DNA from: Sesamum alatum
Taxonomy: Eukaryota; Streptophyta; Magnoliopsida; Lamiales; Pedaliaceae
Reading direction: 5' to 3'
Assembly: GCA_034509735.1 (NCBI GenBank)
Contig: JACGWO010000005.1
Span: 31,216,479 to 31,280,478 of the forward strand
Length of the DNA: 64,000 nt
This document shows, in pieces, positions 12,981 through 25,017 of this stretch. A program made the translations under genes and the position numbers. Under the pieces are notes generated by a model. It saw only the letters and a list, made by a program, of their open reading frames with translations, had not been told where the DNA came from and did not search any database. Position 1 is the first letter of the stretch, and each line of letters begins with the position of its first letter.

Positions 12981-13260
12981 GGGGTAAGTTTGTAATTTCC
13001 AGTGTGCTACGTATACTGCAGGGAATGAGGGGTAAATTTGTAATTTTACAATGTCTTACAAATATTGCAGGGATGAGGGGTAAATTTGTAACTTTATAAT
13101 GGGCTAAGTATATTGCAGGGAAATGATGGGCAAATTTGTAATTTTATGTGTTATGTATATTGCAGAGAATGAAGGGTAAATTTGTAATTTTATGTGTTAT
13201 GTATATTGCAGAGAATGAAGGGGTAAATTTGTAATTTTATAATGTGTTTCGTATATTCAT
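12981..13260. repeat. Minisatellite, about six copies of a 46-50 base unit
   Basis: The phrase ggggtaaatttgtaat recurs with small changes at 12981, 13029, 13077, 13127, 13173 and 13219, giving steps of 48, 48, 50, 46 and 46 bases. Each unit ends in a tattgcag-like phrase, so every copy resembles a tiny GT...AG intron. Copies 4 to 6 are the most alike, suggesting the most recent duplication is at the right end. Confidence 0.95.
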
Positions 13261-15130
13261 ATATTCTGATATAAATAATTGATAAGTGACTTTTTATTAT
13301 AATTTACGAAAATCAATTCTATTTTATTTGAAGGGTCTTTGATTATGGTATAGGAGTGCTCTTTGGACCTAATAAATTTTCGAATTATATATTTAATTTT
13401 CTTCTTTTCTTATTATTATTATTATTATTATTATTATTTTGGTATACGTTTAACAATTTACCGTGCATGTTTTTAATATAGTAGTAAGTGTGGTACATTT
13501 TGTATATTTGCATATTTTTTAAAAATATTAAAGTTAAAATACTTTATAAATTATATTATTTATTTTTTGTAGAGTTAAAAATTATCTAAGTATATATATA
13601 TATATATTTATATAATAAAATAAAATAATATATATTAAACAAAATGCATGAGAAAAAACTACCAAAAATAGTTGTGGCATGATGAGTGGGGATTAATATT
13701 ATTTTTTTTCAAAAAATGGCAGAATAATTTAATTTGGACATCAAGAAAACTCTATCCAATAATATATAGTAGATATTGACAACAAAAAGGTAATATGCTT
13801 GTTTGCTATATTACAATTTCCTTACCAGTGTACCAATAGTGTACAAAATAAATTGCCAAAACAATAATTTACATTAGAATATTATTGATCTAACTATTTA
13901 ATTAAAAATGGTTATTTATGAAACAAATACATATAAGACCATTTTAGTCTATCCAAAGTAGTTATTCTAAGTAGGTTTGTAAATGATTGGAGCAGTGCCA
14001 ATGATATCATTATTTAAATTTGTTTTAATTATTATCGAGTTAAAAAAAAATAGTATTTGAATTTGATTTGATAATTAATCTAATCGAGCTCGAACGAGCT
14101 TTAATTGGTTCAAACATGAACCGAGCCCGAGTAATTTAATATTTATAAGTATATTTTATTATTTTTGTGCTAATCGAATCGAGCTCAAGACGAGCTCGAA
14201 AGTTTTTCGAATATAAATTTTGTTCAGATTTGATTTGTGAAGTCTAACAAATTGAATTCATACGAGTTATTATCAATCGATTTCAATCGAGCATCGAATA
14301 ATTTTCTTTATTTTTCACCCATAATTTGAAGGCATTTGAGCCTTCATAAATAATATAAATAATGTTATTTTAGGACAAACCCAAAGGAAAAAAAGTCGTT
14401 TTGTTTGTTTATATTTTGTAATTGTATGAAAGATGGCAGAAACTATTAGGATCATTTGCTTGAGTTTTTGAAAAATACATATTTCAGAGTATTTTTATTT
14501 ATATTTATTCATTTATCACTAACACAAAATACGGAACCAAACGATACTAAAAAAACTTTAAAAAAATTACAATTATTTTTATTTCTCTCTCCAAAAAAGT
14601 ATTTTCAAAAATAAAAATAAAACAAAGCCATTTATTTGTTATGTATATGGCCTGAATAAAGTATTAAGTAACAATTATGAATATTTATTGGGTTCGATGC
14701 GAGTAGAATAATACCCAGCAATTAATGGGCCTAATTGGAGGGCAATATAGTCTAATTAACATTATTATTTATTTTTTATCAATAATTTATGTGAGCAGCA
14801 TTTTCAATTTTAAAATAATAATTAACGTGAAAATATATTTATTTATACGTATTCTCTTGTGAAATATATTAATTTGATATCACACTTCAATATTAATTAC
14901 AATCTCATTAAGTAATTCAAATATATTGTCAATCCACACGAACAATTATATAAAATTAAAAATACATATTTTTCACTGAAAACTGAAAATGAAAACACAA
15001 ACAAGGCCCTTTTCCAGGTGGGGAATCATAATTATCATATAAGCAGGGGAGGATAATGTAATTAACCGAAAATTGTAAGGAACTAAATACCAGCAGAACG
15101 AAGAGGAAGGGGTTTTTTCGTCATTGGACC
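13261..15130. other. AT-rich intergenic DNA with simple repeats and old repeat remnants
   Basis: A (TTA)n run lies near 13420-13437 and a (TA)n run near 13590-13606. At about 14085-14300 the phrases cgagctcgaacgagct, gaatcgagctcaagacgag and atcgagcatcgaata recur as diverged direct and inverted copies, which looks like an eroded transposable element. The remainder is very AT-rich, without coding features. Confidence 0.5.
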
Positions 15131-15135
15131 TTCCT

Positions 15136-15248
15136 AGGGTTTTAAATCCACCCACATATATTTCATAGCCCCCTCTTCTGAACTACTTGCGCTCATCTTC
15201 AAGCCGTCTCACAGAAAACCCTAGACTCCTGTTCGTTCTCTCTCTAAG
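15136..15248 (+). promoter_or_regulatory. eL28 core promoter and leader with telo-box motifs
   Basis: An inverted telo-box (agggttt, 15136-15142) and a direct one (aaaccctag, 15216-15224) flank an atata element (about 15156). Telo-boxes are typical of plant ribosomal protein and translation-factor promoters. The pyrimidine-rich leader ends at a donor (AAG|GTAACT, 15248/15249). A leader intron probably runs to the acceptor at 15330. Confidence 0.65.
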
Positions 15249-15348
15249 GTAACTCTTATCTCTCAGCAACATGTAATGCATATACGCATGTCTACTTTGA
15301 TGTATTACTATGATTTTTTGCATGATTTAGGGTTTGTTCGTGGTAGAA

Positions 15349-16708
15349 ATGGCGACAGTTCCGGGACAGCTGATATGGGAGATCGTGAAGAAGAACAATT
15401 CATTTCTGGTGAAGGAATTTGGGAATGGGACTGCCAGCGTTAAGTTCAGCAAGGAGCCTAACAATCTATACAACTTGCACTCGTACAAGCACTCCGGTAG
15501 GTTTCTGATTTTTTCTTTTCTCTCGGTCTTCTTCAATTTTCCTCATGTTTGTTACATTTTGTTTGAGGATATGATTTCGGATCTGAACAAACATTTGTTT
15601 ATGATTTACGAGTGATGGAGTAATGTGGGTGTATTTTTAGTGGTTTGTGCAGCTGGAGCTTAGGTTTTTATGTTCGTTAGAATTTTTCCGTTGGTTTGTT
15701 GTCCAGAAACTAGGGAAATGGAAATGATGTTCTGAAGTTTCACATGCCTTCAGCATTAATTGTGAAGATTATATTGTGTCTCGGTATTTCTTTGTCTTTG
15801 GCTGACACAGATGTTGAAAGGGATGATCCTACTAACCACTCTCATCTAATTTTTATCAGTGATTTTGTTTAGTTCGATTGATTATGGTGTAGATTGCAGC
15901 TTTACAGAGGGAAAAGAGAATGATTTTAAGCATGTTCTTGTATTTATAACTTCTATAAACTTTAAAAATGTATAAGATCTGTGGTGCGTATTTCTGAGTT
16001 ACCTTTGCTAGCTCAGTAGGTTCATGCAATTTTCTCATCAAGGTATCTGAGCTTCCAGCGCTGTGACCAAACAGAATTTTATCTTATTAGATGTTGAGGA
16101 TCTTTTTTTGGTGCATTGACATGAGCTCGACTATATGGCATCCTGAAAATGAATTTTCCCATGGGCTTTTATTAAATAGGGTTGGCAAACAAGAAAACAG
16201 TAACCATTCAACCTGGCAAGGATCAGTCAGTGCTACTTGGAACAACAAAGACGAAGAAACAGAATAAACCATCCAGCTTGCTTAACAAGTCTCTCATGAA
16301 GAAAGAGTTCAGCCGCATGGCCAAGGCTGTTTCAAACCAGGTATGCAGTCGTCATGTTTTGCTGGTTTTTTTTTATTTAATTCATATGCTTTGTTTCCTA
16401 CCACATTAGTGCTTGGGATTGGTTCATTTCTATATTAGAAATTGGAATTTATATTACAAAATCTGAGAGAAGTCTTGTTGCTGTAACTAGTCATTCTATT
16501 TCATACTTGGGTTTCACCTTCAATTTTCCAGAATGGTGATCTTAGCTTGTTTTGTATTAACCCTTTTTCTTTTGGGTGAGTGCAGGTGGCTGATAACCAT
16601 TACAGGCCTGACCTGAAGAAGGCAGCCCTTGCGAGATTAAGTGTCGTGAACAGGAGCCTCAAGGTTGCCAAGTCTGGTGTCAAGAAGAGGAACAGGCAGT
16701 CAGCTTAG
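15349..16708 (+). CDS. RPL28: 60S ribosomal protein eL28
   Basis: Exons 15349-15496, 16180-16340 and 16586-16708 give 143 aa, the normal plant length. The N-terminus [20 protein letters not shown], the [19 protein letters not shown] block across the first junction, and the basic C-terminus ([17 protein letters not shown]) identify the family. The protein is a structural component of the large cytosolic ribosomal subunit. The ATG at 15349 follows an intron-containing leader and is the first in frame. Telo-boxes upstream fit coordinated ribosomal gene expression. Confidence 0.97.
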
Positions 16709-17440
16709 GTTCCTGGGTAGAATGTGATGTTGCAGATGGATTAGCTTGAACTGCTAGTTCAGTTCTGGCGCCTTTTTGCTCTATACAGTACCAAAATTTT
16801 TGCAGTTTCCTTTTTCACTGGATTTCTCTTTAGTTGATGTTATAATGGTACTTATGTTTTCAGCCAATAGACATGAATTACTTCTTATTTTTACTTATTT
16901 CTTTACTTGTGGGTTTTGAGTATGATGTGATAATGGAATCCTGTTCGACAATTTTTGGTGCTTTTAGAATCATAATACTAGATTCTACTATGTGTGCCAG
17001 TTTGTGGTACATCAGCCTTGTTCTTTATAAGAATTTCGTCTGGTAGTTTAATTAATCATTTACTTGCACCTTAACCTTGAGCTAGGCAGCTGGTGTGCAA
17101 TTCATTCTCTAGCTGGATGTTATTTCTGCGACAAGCTGCATGTTTGTGGCTAAATTGTCGTTAACTACGTATATCTAACCACCCCCACAAATGTGCACGC
17201 TTGCCTGTCCTGTCAAACTCTAGGCTTGTAGTTTGAGTTGAGTGCAAGTACATTTATTTTCTCATCCCAAACTTTGCTGAACATCATCAGAAAGTGGTGA
17301 ACCAGAATGTTAAATTGGCTTGCACTTGGGGAGCAAGCAATGTAGCGTGTGGCAAAGGTATTCTTGCGGAATACTCATAAGCTGTACGAGTCAAAGCTTT
17401 GATTATGCCTCTGCAGGTGATTAGCAGCGGACCACGTAAA
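16709..17440. other. eL28 3' UTR and intergenic sequence
   Basis: The first roughly 200 bases are probably the eL28 3' UTR. The rest has mixed composition with no recognisable gene or repeat family. Confidence 0.4.
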
Positions 17441-17634
17441 ACTTGAATCTACGCAGGGAGAAATTGAGGGGCGGCCTCACCAAGTATTTCCCAACGCTTT
17501 CAAAGTATTCTGTCCCTGAAAGACCCCTCTCGGATACAGAACGCCGAGACTATGAGAAGATTATGTCAGCGATGCAGAATCTAGATCTGGTAATCACTAA
17601 ACAACTCGTTTTACAGGGTTTAAAAGTGTGATTA
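17441..17634 (+). other. Possible orphan exon upstream of the 95-aa gene
   Basis: An open frame begins just after an in-frame TAA. It reads about 50 codons with good protein-like character (KYFPTLSKYSVPERPLSD, then RRDYEKIMSAMQNLDL) before a plausible donor, CTG|GTAATC at 17589/17590. Splicing to the AG just before ATG 17789 would stay in frame. There is no ATG at its beginning; the first in-frame ATG is at about 17563. It could be a 5' exon of the next gene, a remnant, or chance. I do not recognise the family. Confidence 0.3.
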
Positions 17635-17788
17635 AATAAGTCATCGGGCTGCAATAGCTGAAAAGTCTAAAGTCAATGCAACTTGTATACGGCACGCATC
17701 AACAACACCAACCCATGTTCTGGTCTCAAAACCCTATAAATTCCACGAACTATGCATCTCAAAACAAACAACAAGGTTGTTCTTCCAG

Positions 17789-18076
17789 ATGGAGAACAAC
17801 TCCACAGGAAGATCTGTCTCGGCTAGAGAAGGTGATGTTCCAGACATGAACAGCAAGAGCGCCAAGGTTTCTGATGACAGCATGAAGAGAAGGCGTTCGA
17901 CCAGCTGCTTTTCCTTCATGGAGATATCCATTGATCCTGGGGTGAAATCTCTCAAGCACTTGGATTCACAAAAATTGAAAGACGAGATCAAAAGATGGGC
18001 AAAGGCTGTCGTCACCTATGCCCGACAGGTGAGCCAGCATTTCGGCAGCTCCCGGAGATCAACCTCAGACGAATGA
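17789..18076 (+). CDS. Unknown small basic plant protein (95 aa)
   Basis: A single open frame starts at the ATG at 17789, about 50 bases after a tataaa-like element (about 17733). It is Ser/Lys/Arg-rich, with a basic cluster MKRRRS, then SCFSFMEISIDPGVKSLKHL, and an amphipathic-looking segment DEIKRWAKAVVTYARQV near the C-terminus. The last segment has the look of a conserved helix. I do not recognise a characterised family and assign no function. A small gene rather than chance is suggested by an intact frame, a nearby promoter-like element and protein-like composition. It converges on the anoctamin gene, with stop codons about 560 bases apart. The exon-like stretch at 17457-17589 might belong to it. 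Confidence 0.6.
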   Translation: MENNSTGRSVSAREGDVPDMNSKSAKVSDDSMKRRRSTSCFSFMEISIDPGVKSLKHLDSQKLKDEIKRWAKAVVTYARQVSQHFGSSRRSTSDE

Positions 18077-18633
18077 AGCTCTACACAGAATTTTCTGACC
18101 AAGAAAATGACGAATTGAACAACTTTGATGATCAAGAACTGCATGATCAAGTGTTGAATCCAAGGAAGGAAGAAGACAACTATTACAATGGTGGAATTGA
18201 CTAGAGTAACTCTGTGTATTTCTGGTGATTAAGGAGATGCTTGATTTAGAAGACCAGTTTACCATTCGTTTTCAAATTTGATCAATGTACAGCTTTTTTC
18301 CAAGAATGTATTTGTCAAGTATATTTCTGCTTTCTCTTCCCAAAGAATACTTGCATATTCTTGAGGCCACCGGCCGACATTGCCAATTAAGAGTTTCACC
18401 CTTGTACAAAAGCTTTACAACAAACTAGTTCTTACAAACAACAGCTAATCAGGTATAGTTCATCAAGCAGCAAGAAACTACGAAAAGACAAGTGTTCTAA
18501 GTCGATGGAAACCTCTTTGGAACACGACTGTACTACTAACGACGCCAAGAAAATCGCTCTTACAACCAACTTCTCACAGCCAACAATGTAGTGATTCCCA
18601 AAATTGGAAGTGGTTCAAGGTAAGTCTTTCTGT
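18077..18633. other. Convergent 3' flanks
   Basis: This is the space between two converging genes and probably holds both 3' UTRs. A second open frame on the plus strand at 17995-18204 overlaps the end of the small gene and has low-complexity acidic content. I see no independent support for it. Confidence 0.5.
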
Positions 18634-21600
18634 CTACTCGTTCTTTTTTGTTTCTCCACACCATTGTTCATCGCCTGAAATGCTCCTCAAGACTTGCCTA
18701 GAGCACATCTTTTCTGCTTGAGTTGCATTCTTCATCCGTGCAGCACGTACCCATGCGGGCTCCTGTTAAATGCAAAATCGAGTTTTTAGGATGGTTTCCC
18801 TTCAATTAAACCATGTATATACGGTGAACTTCACCATACCTCAGGGACAATGCGCGAGAATCCAAATTTAATGAATAAAAGCACGTGTTCCATGACAAGA
18901 ATTGCTGCAAGTCCAGGTGACAAATTCCATTTTCCTTCCCGATCATACAAACATACTAGGAGTGCACTATTGGTGCAAATCGACGTCACTATCAGAAACT
19001 GAAACATTCAACAGAGCCTCGGTTCAGAGAAGCATAAGCCGAGATAATGTCGCGAAGCTAATTGAAGTCATAATATTCATGTTCAAGTGAGAGAAGAAAA
19101 CTGTACCTGGAAAATATTCAGCCACGCTCCAATTGTTGCATCGGCTCGAGGTATCGGCCTTCTCATCATTGCAAGCAATTTCAGGGCATCTGCTCTAATC
19201 TCCATTATGTTATTCTGCCAATCAAAGCAAATATAAGATACTCGATTACGTCAAAACGACCAAAGAGATTTTTGCATCACTAGGCAAAAACAGCAAACTC
19301 CATCACTACCACTGCTGCAAAGGCGAATGCGAGAGGGAATGCACAAGCAAACATCATGATCATCCCGAACTGCAACACCAACTCTAGAAAATCTGCGACA
19401 GTTGAAGAACATTTATCTCCCGAACAAATGATAATGAACTCGAGATTCAATTACTTTCCAAACCCAAAAGCAAGTAGCAGATGCTTCACAAAAATAAATG
19501 GAAGGACTTGTACAGATGACCAGTAACAGAGTAAATAATAAACTGAATCAACTGACAGCAATAACCATTTTTTCATTTTTTTCGGAAAATGAGAACAACA
19601 AAGACATCAGAGTTACTACCAAAACATAACATATTTGCCCGGAGGAACGAGGAAAGAGGAGTTCAATTAAATGCCATCAAATATCATTGTTGTCGACAAG
19701 CAAAAACGTGCCTTCTCATCAGTAGTTGTCTTATTATGAAAATATAAGAGTCATGTATACCATCAAAAAGTCCATCTTCGATTTCCTGGCCAATACTTGC
19801 AGCATAAGCAGGTTTAAGAAAGTCCTTCTCTATTCTAGGAATAGGCCGTGGTTTGCCTGTTGATGGTCCTTTTTCGCTTTTTCCCTTGTTCCTACGGAAT
19901 GACAAGCTCATTTCTTTAGACATGAAAGGAATTAAGTAAAGCAGTCCACAAATTAAGGTTACAATGCTGATACTGATAACAAAAGATGCACCTGACAGCT
20001 CTAAACTTCTTGAAGCTGTATGACAGATACGGTATAGAATTTTCCAGTAGATTCTCTAGCACCTGAAAACAGGACAAGTATTAAAAGATAGAAATTAACT
20101 ACATAAAGTAAACTATGCTAAAGAAAACGACATTAGGCTTATTTCTACCTCAGATATAAGCAGACGTTGGATTAAAACTTGCCGAAGGGTCATGAAGTTG
20201 CGATGAAGTAGAGCATGATAAAATATCCCAATATATGATTGCATGAAATAAAGCCCAAACACCTGCGAAAAAGCAAAGTTCAGCCTTTCACGGGTATAAA
20301 TTTTGTAAGACCAGGAGTGTGAAGCCTTCTGTTTGCTACCTTGTATACCAAGCTGTTTGCTCTGTACTCCACATTTTCATTATTTTCATACTTGATAAGC
20401 TTCATCGCAATCTTGCCCCCCAATCTTGTGAAGTACTGAATAGCTAGGAGGTAAACCGCTGTCAGACAAAACCTGGAGAACAGCAATTTAAGAGAGCTAT
20501 ATTTAGTAATTTTGATTTCAATGAATCTCATTTGAAAGATAAATAAATGAGGATGCGCTCCTTAATATGATATAAATATTGGGGGAGCCTATAGTTGGAG
20601 GGACGGCCAATGTCCTTAGTATATAAAATGAAGCAGCACTTTAATCGAGCGCTTACTTCAGAAGATCATGGCCTATAACCTCGTAAACATGAGCATAAGC
20701 CAATTCAAAGGGTAGCTGGAGACATATGATGCTAAGTATGATGAAGGCATCATTTCTCAATCTCATTAGCCATCTAAACCACTCTTCTCTTTGGAAACTT
20801 GCTTTCTCTTTCATTCTATCTGTGCTTTGCTTCTTCATGAGTTCTATAGGAGACACAGACGAGCTCAGTTCCGTTCGCAAAGATCTATATTCAGACTCAC
20901 GACCAGCTAGATCATATATCTGCAACCTGCATCATCAAGAGCAGAAACTCAAGATAAAATATGGTTGGTGGTACAATCCAATGTATATATGCAGATTTTG
21001 GGAAAACCAGCCGAAAGACATACCTAGCTGAGAGGGCTGCGTTTTTACGTTTCCAGAATTGGAAAAACGCGACAGCCCATGATATCTGGCATATGAAGAA
21101 AAACGGGAGAACCAGCATTTGCAATGATCTAAATAAATAAAAAAGAGTATCAGCTTCTCGCAATAGGCAAACTTAACAGAACATGCACAAAGAAGATGAA
21201 GTTCAAGATTTTACCCGAAATCCACAAACTGCACGGTGACTCCCAGTGCAGCTGGAAACAACATCCATTTTGTGTACATTCCAAGGAACGCAAAATAGGT
21301 AGCGATCTAGTGGGGATACATTTTCGTCAATAGAACAAGATTAGAATGTAATTTAGTATAAAAATTCAAAATGACGAACAATCTCCTAAATGATTATATG
21401 GAACAACCACTACTCAGCACTTACCTTGATTCCATAATATGAACATATATCATCAATTGGCTGTGATGTGAAGTCTGACCAGTTCATTGCCCAACTTTTT
21501 AGAAGCTGCTTCCGCTTCCTTTCATCTAAGAGAATATATGTACTTTTTTAATGTCTGGACTTTGATAACTCGTAAGTAAACAAGAGAGAATTGTACCATG

Positions 21601-22205
21601 CAATGGGAAAACTTCTTTCACAATGAGCATTGTTTCCAGTTTGCGGAGTAGAGATTCCCCCGGCCCCCAGTCAACCTCTGCGTAAGCGGACTTCAATACC
21701 ACAACTGACTTTCCTGTGTTGACCTGCAAAATTTGGGCTTAATCAACACATACTCTATGTAAAGTTGCATCATAGAGCACTTGAGAGTAGTAAACAAATT
21801 GAAACACATAAAGACAAATAAGTTTTCACATATTCGCATTAACCAAAACGCAGGCCTCATCCGGAGTCCCGGAGATATTCATCATCCAATCGTGGGGCTT
21901 AAAACTGACAGAATGATTTCCCAAAAAAGTTGACTTGAGTAAAGTAAAGCCAAAATGATAATCAAATAATTGATGGTATACAAGTAACTCACAATCCCAT
22001 ATATTATGTGATTGTAGCAACGGAATCGTTCACACCAACTGAACAAGGAACCATCTGGTAGCCTAACAAAAGCTGAAGCCTGATCCCATTCAAATGGAAA
22101 ATCCATTCCTGAAAACAGCAAGTGCCATTGCAAGATTAAGGAAAGCAACGGAAAGTTACATGATTCAAAAACTGCCTTGAACCAATGTTTACACTACTTA
22201 CTCAA

Positions 22206-22277
<72 letters not shown>

Positions 22278-22861
22278 ACAGAAAGCACACAAGAACTAGC
22301 TAACAGTTACCTATACGAGTCCGTTTTCTAAATTTTAACTCAGCTGCAGCCTTTCCCAATATCTCCGGTGGTGCTGCCAACTGCAAATGAGAGTAAATTG
22401 ATGCCATTTTGCATGTTAAACTAAATCCAACCAACCTTGCATCACATCAAACAGTAATTGTGGATAACAAAGCAGAGGACTCAACCAAATTCAAACCAAA
22501 TATGGGAGCAATCATACTATTTGTATATTTTAGGACAAACAGGATGAATATACAAGGAAAATGTGATGTAAAAGATGAAAACTTGAAAATATGAAATCTC
22601 CAAGATTGTTTGATTTCTAGAGGAAAACAGAAAGATCCTTCAAACAATCACAAGAAAATTAGAGGTTGGGCATACCCGGACGAATTCATTTTGAAGGCCA
22701 ACAACTCTTTCAACGATCAGGCCTGTTTTCCTGAGCTCATTAACAAGAACCTGAACACAATCATCGTCCCCATCACTCTGATCCCGTTTGCTGTCACCCC
22801 ATTTAGTAAGGGCAACTGCAATCTCAAAAACAACCCCTTGTTCCTTATCATTTTCACTCAT
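18634..22861 (-). CDS. Anoctamin-like (TMEM16 family) membrane protein
   Basis: Sixteen exons in consistent phase: 22676-22861, 22311-22380, 21993-22108, 21597-21723, 21425-21525, 21215-21306, 21024-21128, 20657-20926, 20340-20472, 20149-20262, 19992-20062, 19761-19891, 19310-19392, 19107-19214, 18840-18998, 18634-18762. They encode 664 aa, matching the single plant anoctamin family. A soluble N-terminal part (about 1-200) is followed by many hydrophobic segments: about 201-225, 233-254, 327-352, 357-373, 401-419, 507-533, 558-588 and 597-615. Conserved blocks include [35 protein letters not shown] and the [13 protein letters not shown] region. Animal and fungal relatives are calcium-activated chloride channels or lipid scramblases; which applies here is not visible. 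The start at 22861 is the first ATG in frame. Confidence 0.95.
22210..22273. repeat. (GA)n microsatellite in anoctamin intron 2
   Basis: About 64 bases of perfect GA, the longest simple repeat in the window. On the transcribed strand it is (CT)n and lies within the short intron 22109-22310, about 37 bases after the donor. Confidence 0.97.
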
Positions 22862-23636
22862 TTCCAACACCCAAGAAAACGCACCTCCCAAGAAAAAAAC
22901 TCAACAAACTACAAATAACAACCAAGAGCACGCCTGTTTACAAACCCATTGAAACTAAACCAAGTGGGCTCTCCTTTCTCCTTCTCCTCCTGCTCAAACC
23001 TGCAGAAATTTCTCAATCTCTAATGGAAAATCGTCAAAATCTATCCAATTCTTGATGAGGGCCTCTTTGTTTTTCTCAAACAAACACAAGCAAATGAGAA
23101 AGAAACCAAGAACAGGTGTCTGCATGAACGGAAACCAAGGGAAGAGGTGTACTTTGTAAATGACACACAAGCTTTGGCCTTTGATAGGGAGAAGAACACA
23201 CGTGGCTTTCAATACCTGTGTGCTATTTTGGTTTCTCCCTCTTGAGGCAAAGAGTCCCATAAAATAACAAAATCAGCAATTTTGAGGCTCAACAAACAAT
23301 GCACCACCCGATTTCTATGACCCAAAAAAGATTCAGGAAATGGGACTTTATCTTAATGCAATCTGCATATTTCTTTATTTTCAGGTTGGCAGATTTGAGG
23401 GGTGAAAATGAAAGATGAGGTATAGAAAGATGGCTTTACTGGCAACCTTTTTGTGTAGCGATTTTGATGGATGTTGGTAGGGGGAGAATATTTGTCTTGC
23501 ATTAATTAATGGGAATAAGAATGTTAGCATGTTCCACTTTTTTCTTCATTCTTTTTTTGAGGTGAGGATTTTCTTGAGCAGGCAAATTGAAGTGAGGACC
23601 ATGTTGCATGTAGCAAGAATTGCATACATAAAATTT
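22862..23636. promoter_or_regulatory. Anoctamin 5' UTR and promoter region
   Basis: This is the upstream flank of the anoctamin start. The first roughly 150 bases are pyrimidine-rich on the minus strand (CTCC-rich), as in plant leaders. No clear TATA box could be assigned. No coding feature. Confidence 0.45.
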
Positions 23637-23876
23637 TAGGTTAATTATATTTAGGCCCCTTTTAAAATTGATACTATACTTGCATTCTCTTTGAAAATTT
23701 TACTTTGGTATCTGTACTCCTCTTATTAGTGTTTAGACAAAAAATATTGATATTAGCAAAAAAAATTACATAAACGATGCATGCAAAGGCGTGAAAATAA
23801 AATTTTGGTTGGATTTTTTATTTCTAAATGCACTTTTTTCACTCCTTACAAATTCTATAATGTAAGTTATAGGTAA
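23637..23876. mobile_element. Solo arm of an inverted-repeat element related to 1558-2290
   Basis: The stretch reads ggttaattatatttaggccc, then phrases equivalent to ctcttattagtgtttagac and aaaaaatattgatatt in the same order as the left arm at 1558-1710 (gggttaattacacttcgacc, gttagagtttggac, aaaaatactgatatt). I found no matching right arm, so it appears truncated by the element that starts at 23877. Confidence 0.45.
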
Positions 23877-24376
23877 GGGATAATTACACCGTTCTCCCAT
23901 TAAGTTTGGTGTAATTGTACGTAAATCTTATATGGTTTGTAAAACTGCATATAATAGTCTTGACGTTTGTTTTCATCTAACAAATAGATCCGTCCCTTAG
24001 CCAAAAACATTTAATTTGTTGATATTAATAATCAAAAATTCGTATTTACCTCCGGTTGACTTTTTAGTTATCACTAACTATCGCAGGTCAAATAATTATT
24101 TTTTCTAACCAAACTACCCTTATAAGAATAAAAACATACCTCCTCACATGCATTAACGTGTGGAAATATATAAGGGTAGTATTGCCAGAAAAATATTTGT
24201 TTGACCCGCAATCAGTCAGTAATAAATCAATCGTGATAAATGTGGATTTTTAATTTTTTTTTATGTTAATATTAGCAAATTTGATAAATTTTAACTAAAA
24301 TAAATATATTTGTTAGATCAAACTAAACGTTTTTTCAAATTATATAAAATTTACGTGTAATTATAATAATTATCAA
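23877..24376. mobile_element. Hairpin MITE with arms over 200 bases
   Basis: Almost the whole element is one imperfect palindrome. The left arm runs from gggataattacaccg. Its phrases gtacgtaaatcttata, catctaacaaatag, gttgatattaataatcaaaa, gcaggtcaaataattat and actacccttataag all recur reverse-complemented between about 24160 and 24370. The centre is near 24140-24160, around cacatgcattaacgtgtg. No coding capacity. Part of the same family occurs at 29597-29661. Confidence 0.75.
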
Positions 24377-25017
24377 TATAGATAATTTTAGTGGGGGGTT
24401 CCGCATGCAGTTTAGTGTCAAATCACAAAAAGTGACTAATTATGTGGCGTTTGAAATATATAAAAGTATTATAGGGCAAAGTACAAATTATAGTAACATC
24501 TTGTAGGTAATGAGTAGGTTAAAAAAAATGAGAATTGTTTGGTTTTTTTATTTGGGTAATTAGTATATATCTGCATGCAAAAGGTCATTTTTACTAAAAG
24601 TAGGCCAGACCAAACATGTTTTGAATTTTTAAAAAACTATGAAATTAAAAATGGGCTTTTAAAAACACATCAAAACAAGGGCTAATTTTTTATTTTCAGC
24701 CATGAATTATTGTTTAGGATTCTATTTTATACAATTAAATCCATAGAAGGATGAAGGGAGTAACAGTTTTCTAGATTTGGTTTCATTTTTTAAAAGGTAC
24801 ATTTTCAACATTATACTATTTTAAAACTATGAGATCATGTATGGTGGGCCTTTCTTTGAGAGATTTAATTTTAATAATAAATTTAGAAAATCTATTCTGT
24901 CAGATATTTTCATACAAAAGACTATACAATATATCAGATTATTTAATAAAAACACAATCACACACAAATATGTTTTTATCGTATCACGTCATTTTATACA
25001 AAAAAAAGAAAATTAAG
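24377..25017. other. AT-rich filler between two inverted-repeat elements
   Basis: Low-complexity AT-rich DNA with no gene, no structured repeat, and no reading frame resembling a known family. Confidence 0.4.

Noticed and set aside
17995..18204. Second plus-strand frame overlapping the 95-aa gene
   Set aside because: It would need a 20-base intron to join and has no protein-like conservation visible.
22862..22891. Extended N-terminus of the anoctamin-like protein from a TTG codon
   Set aside because: No ATG; the first ATG in frame is at 22861.
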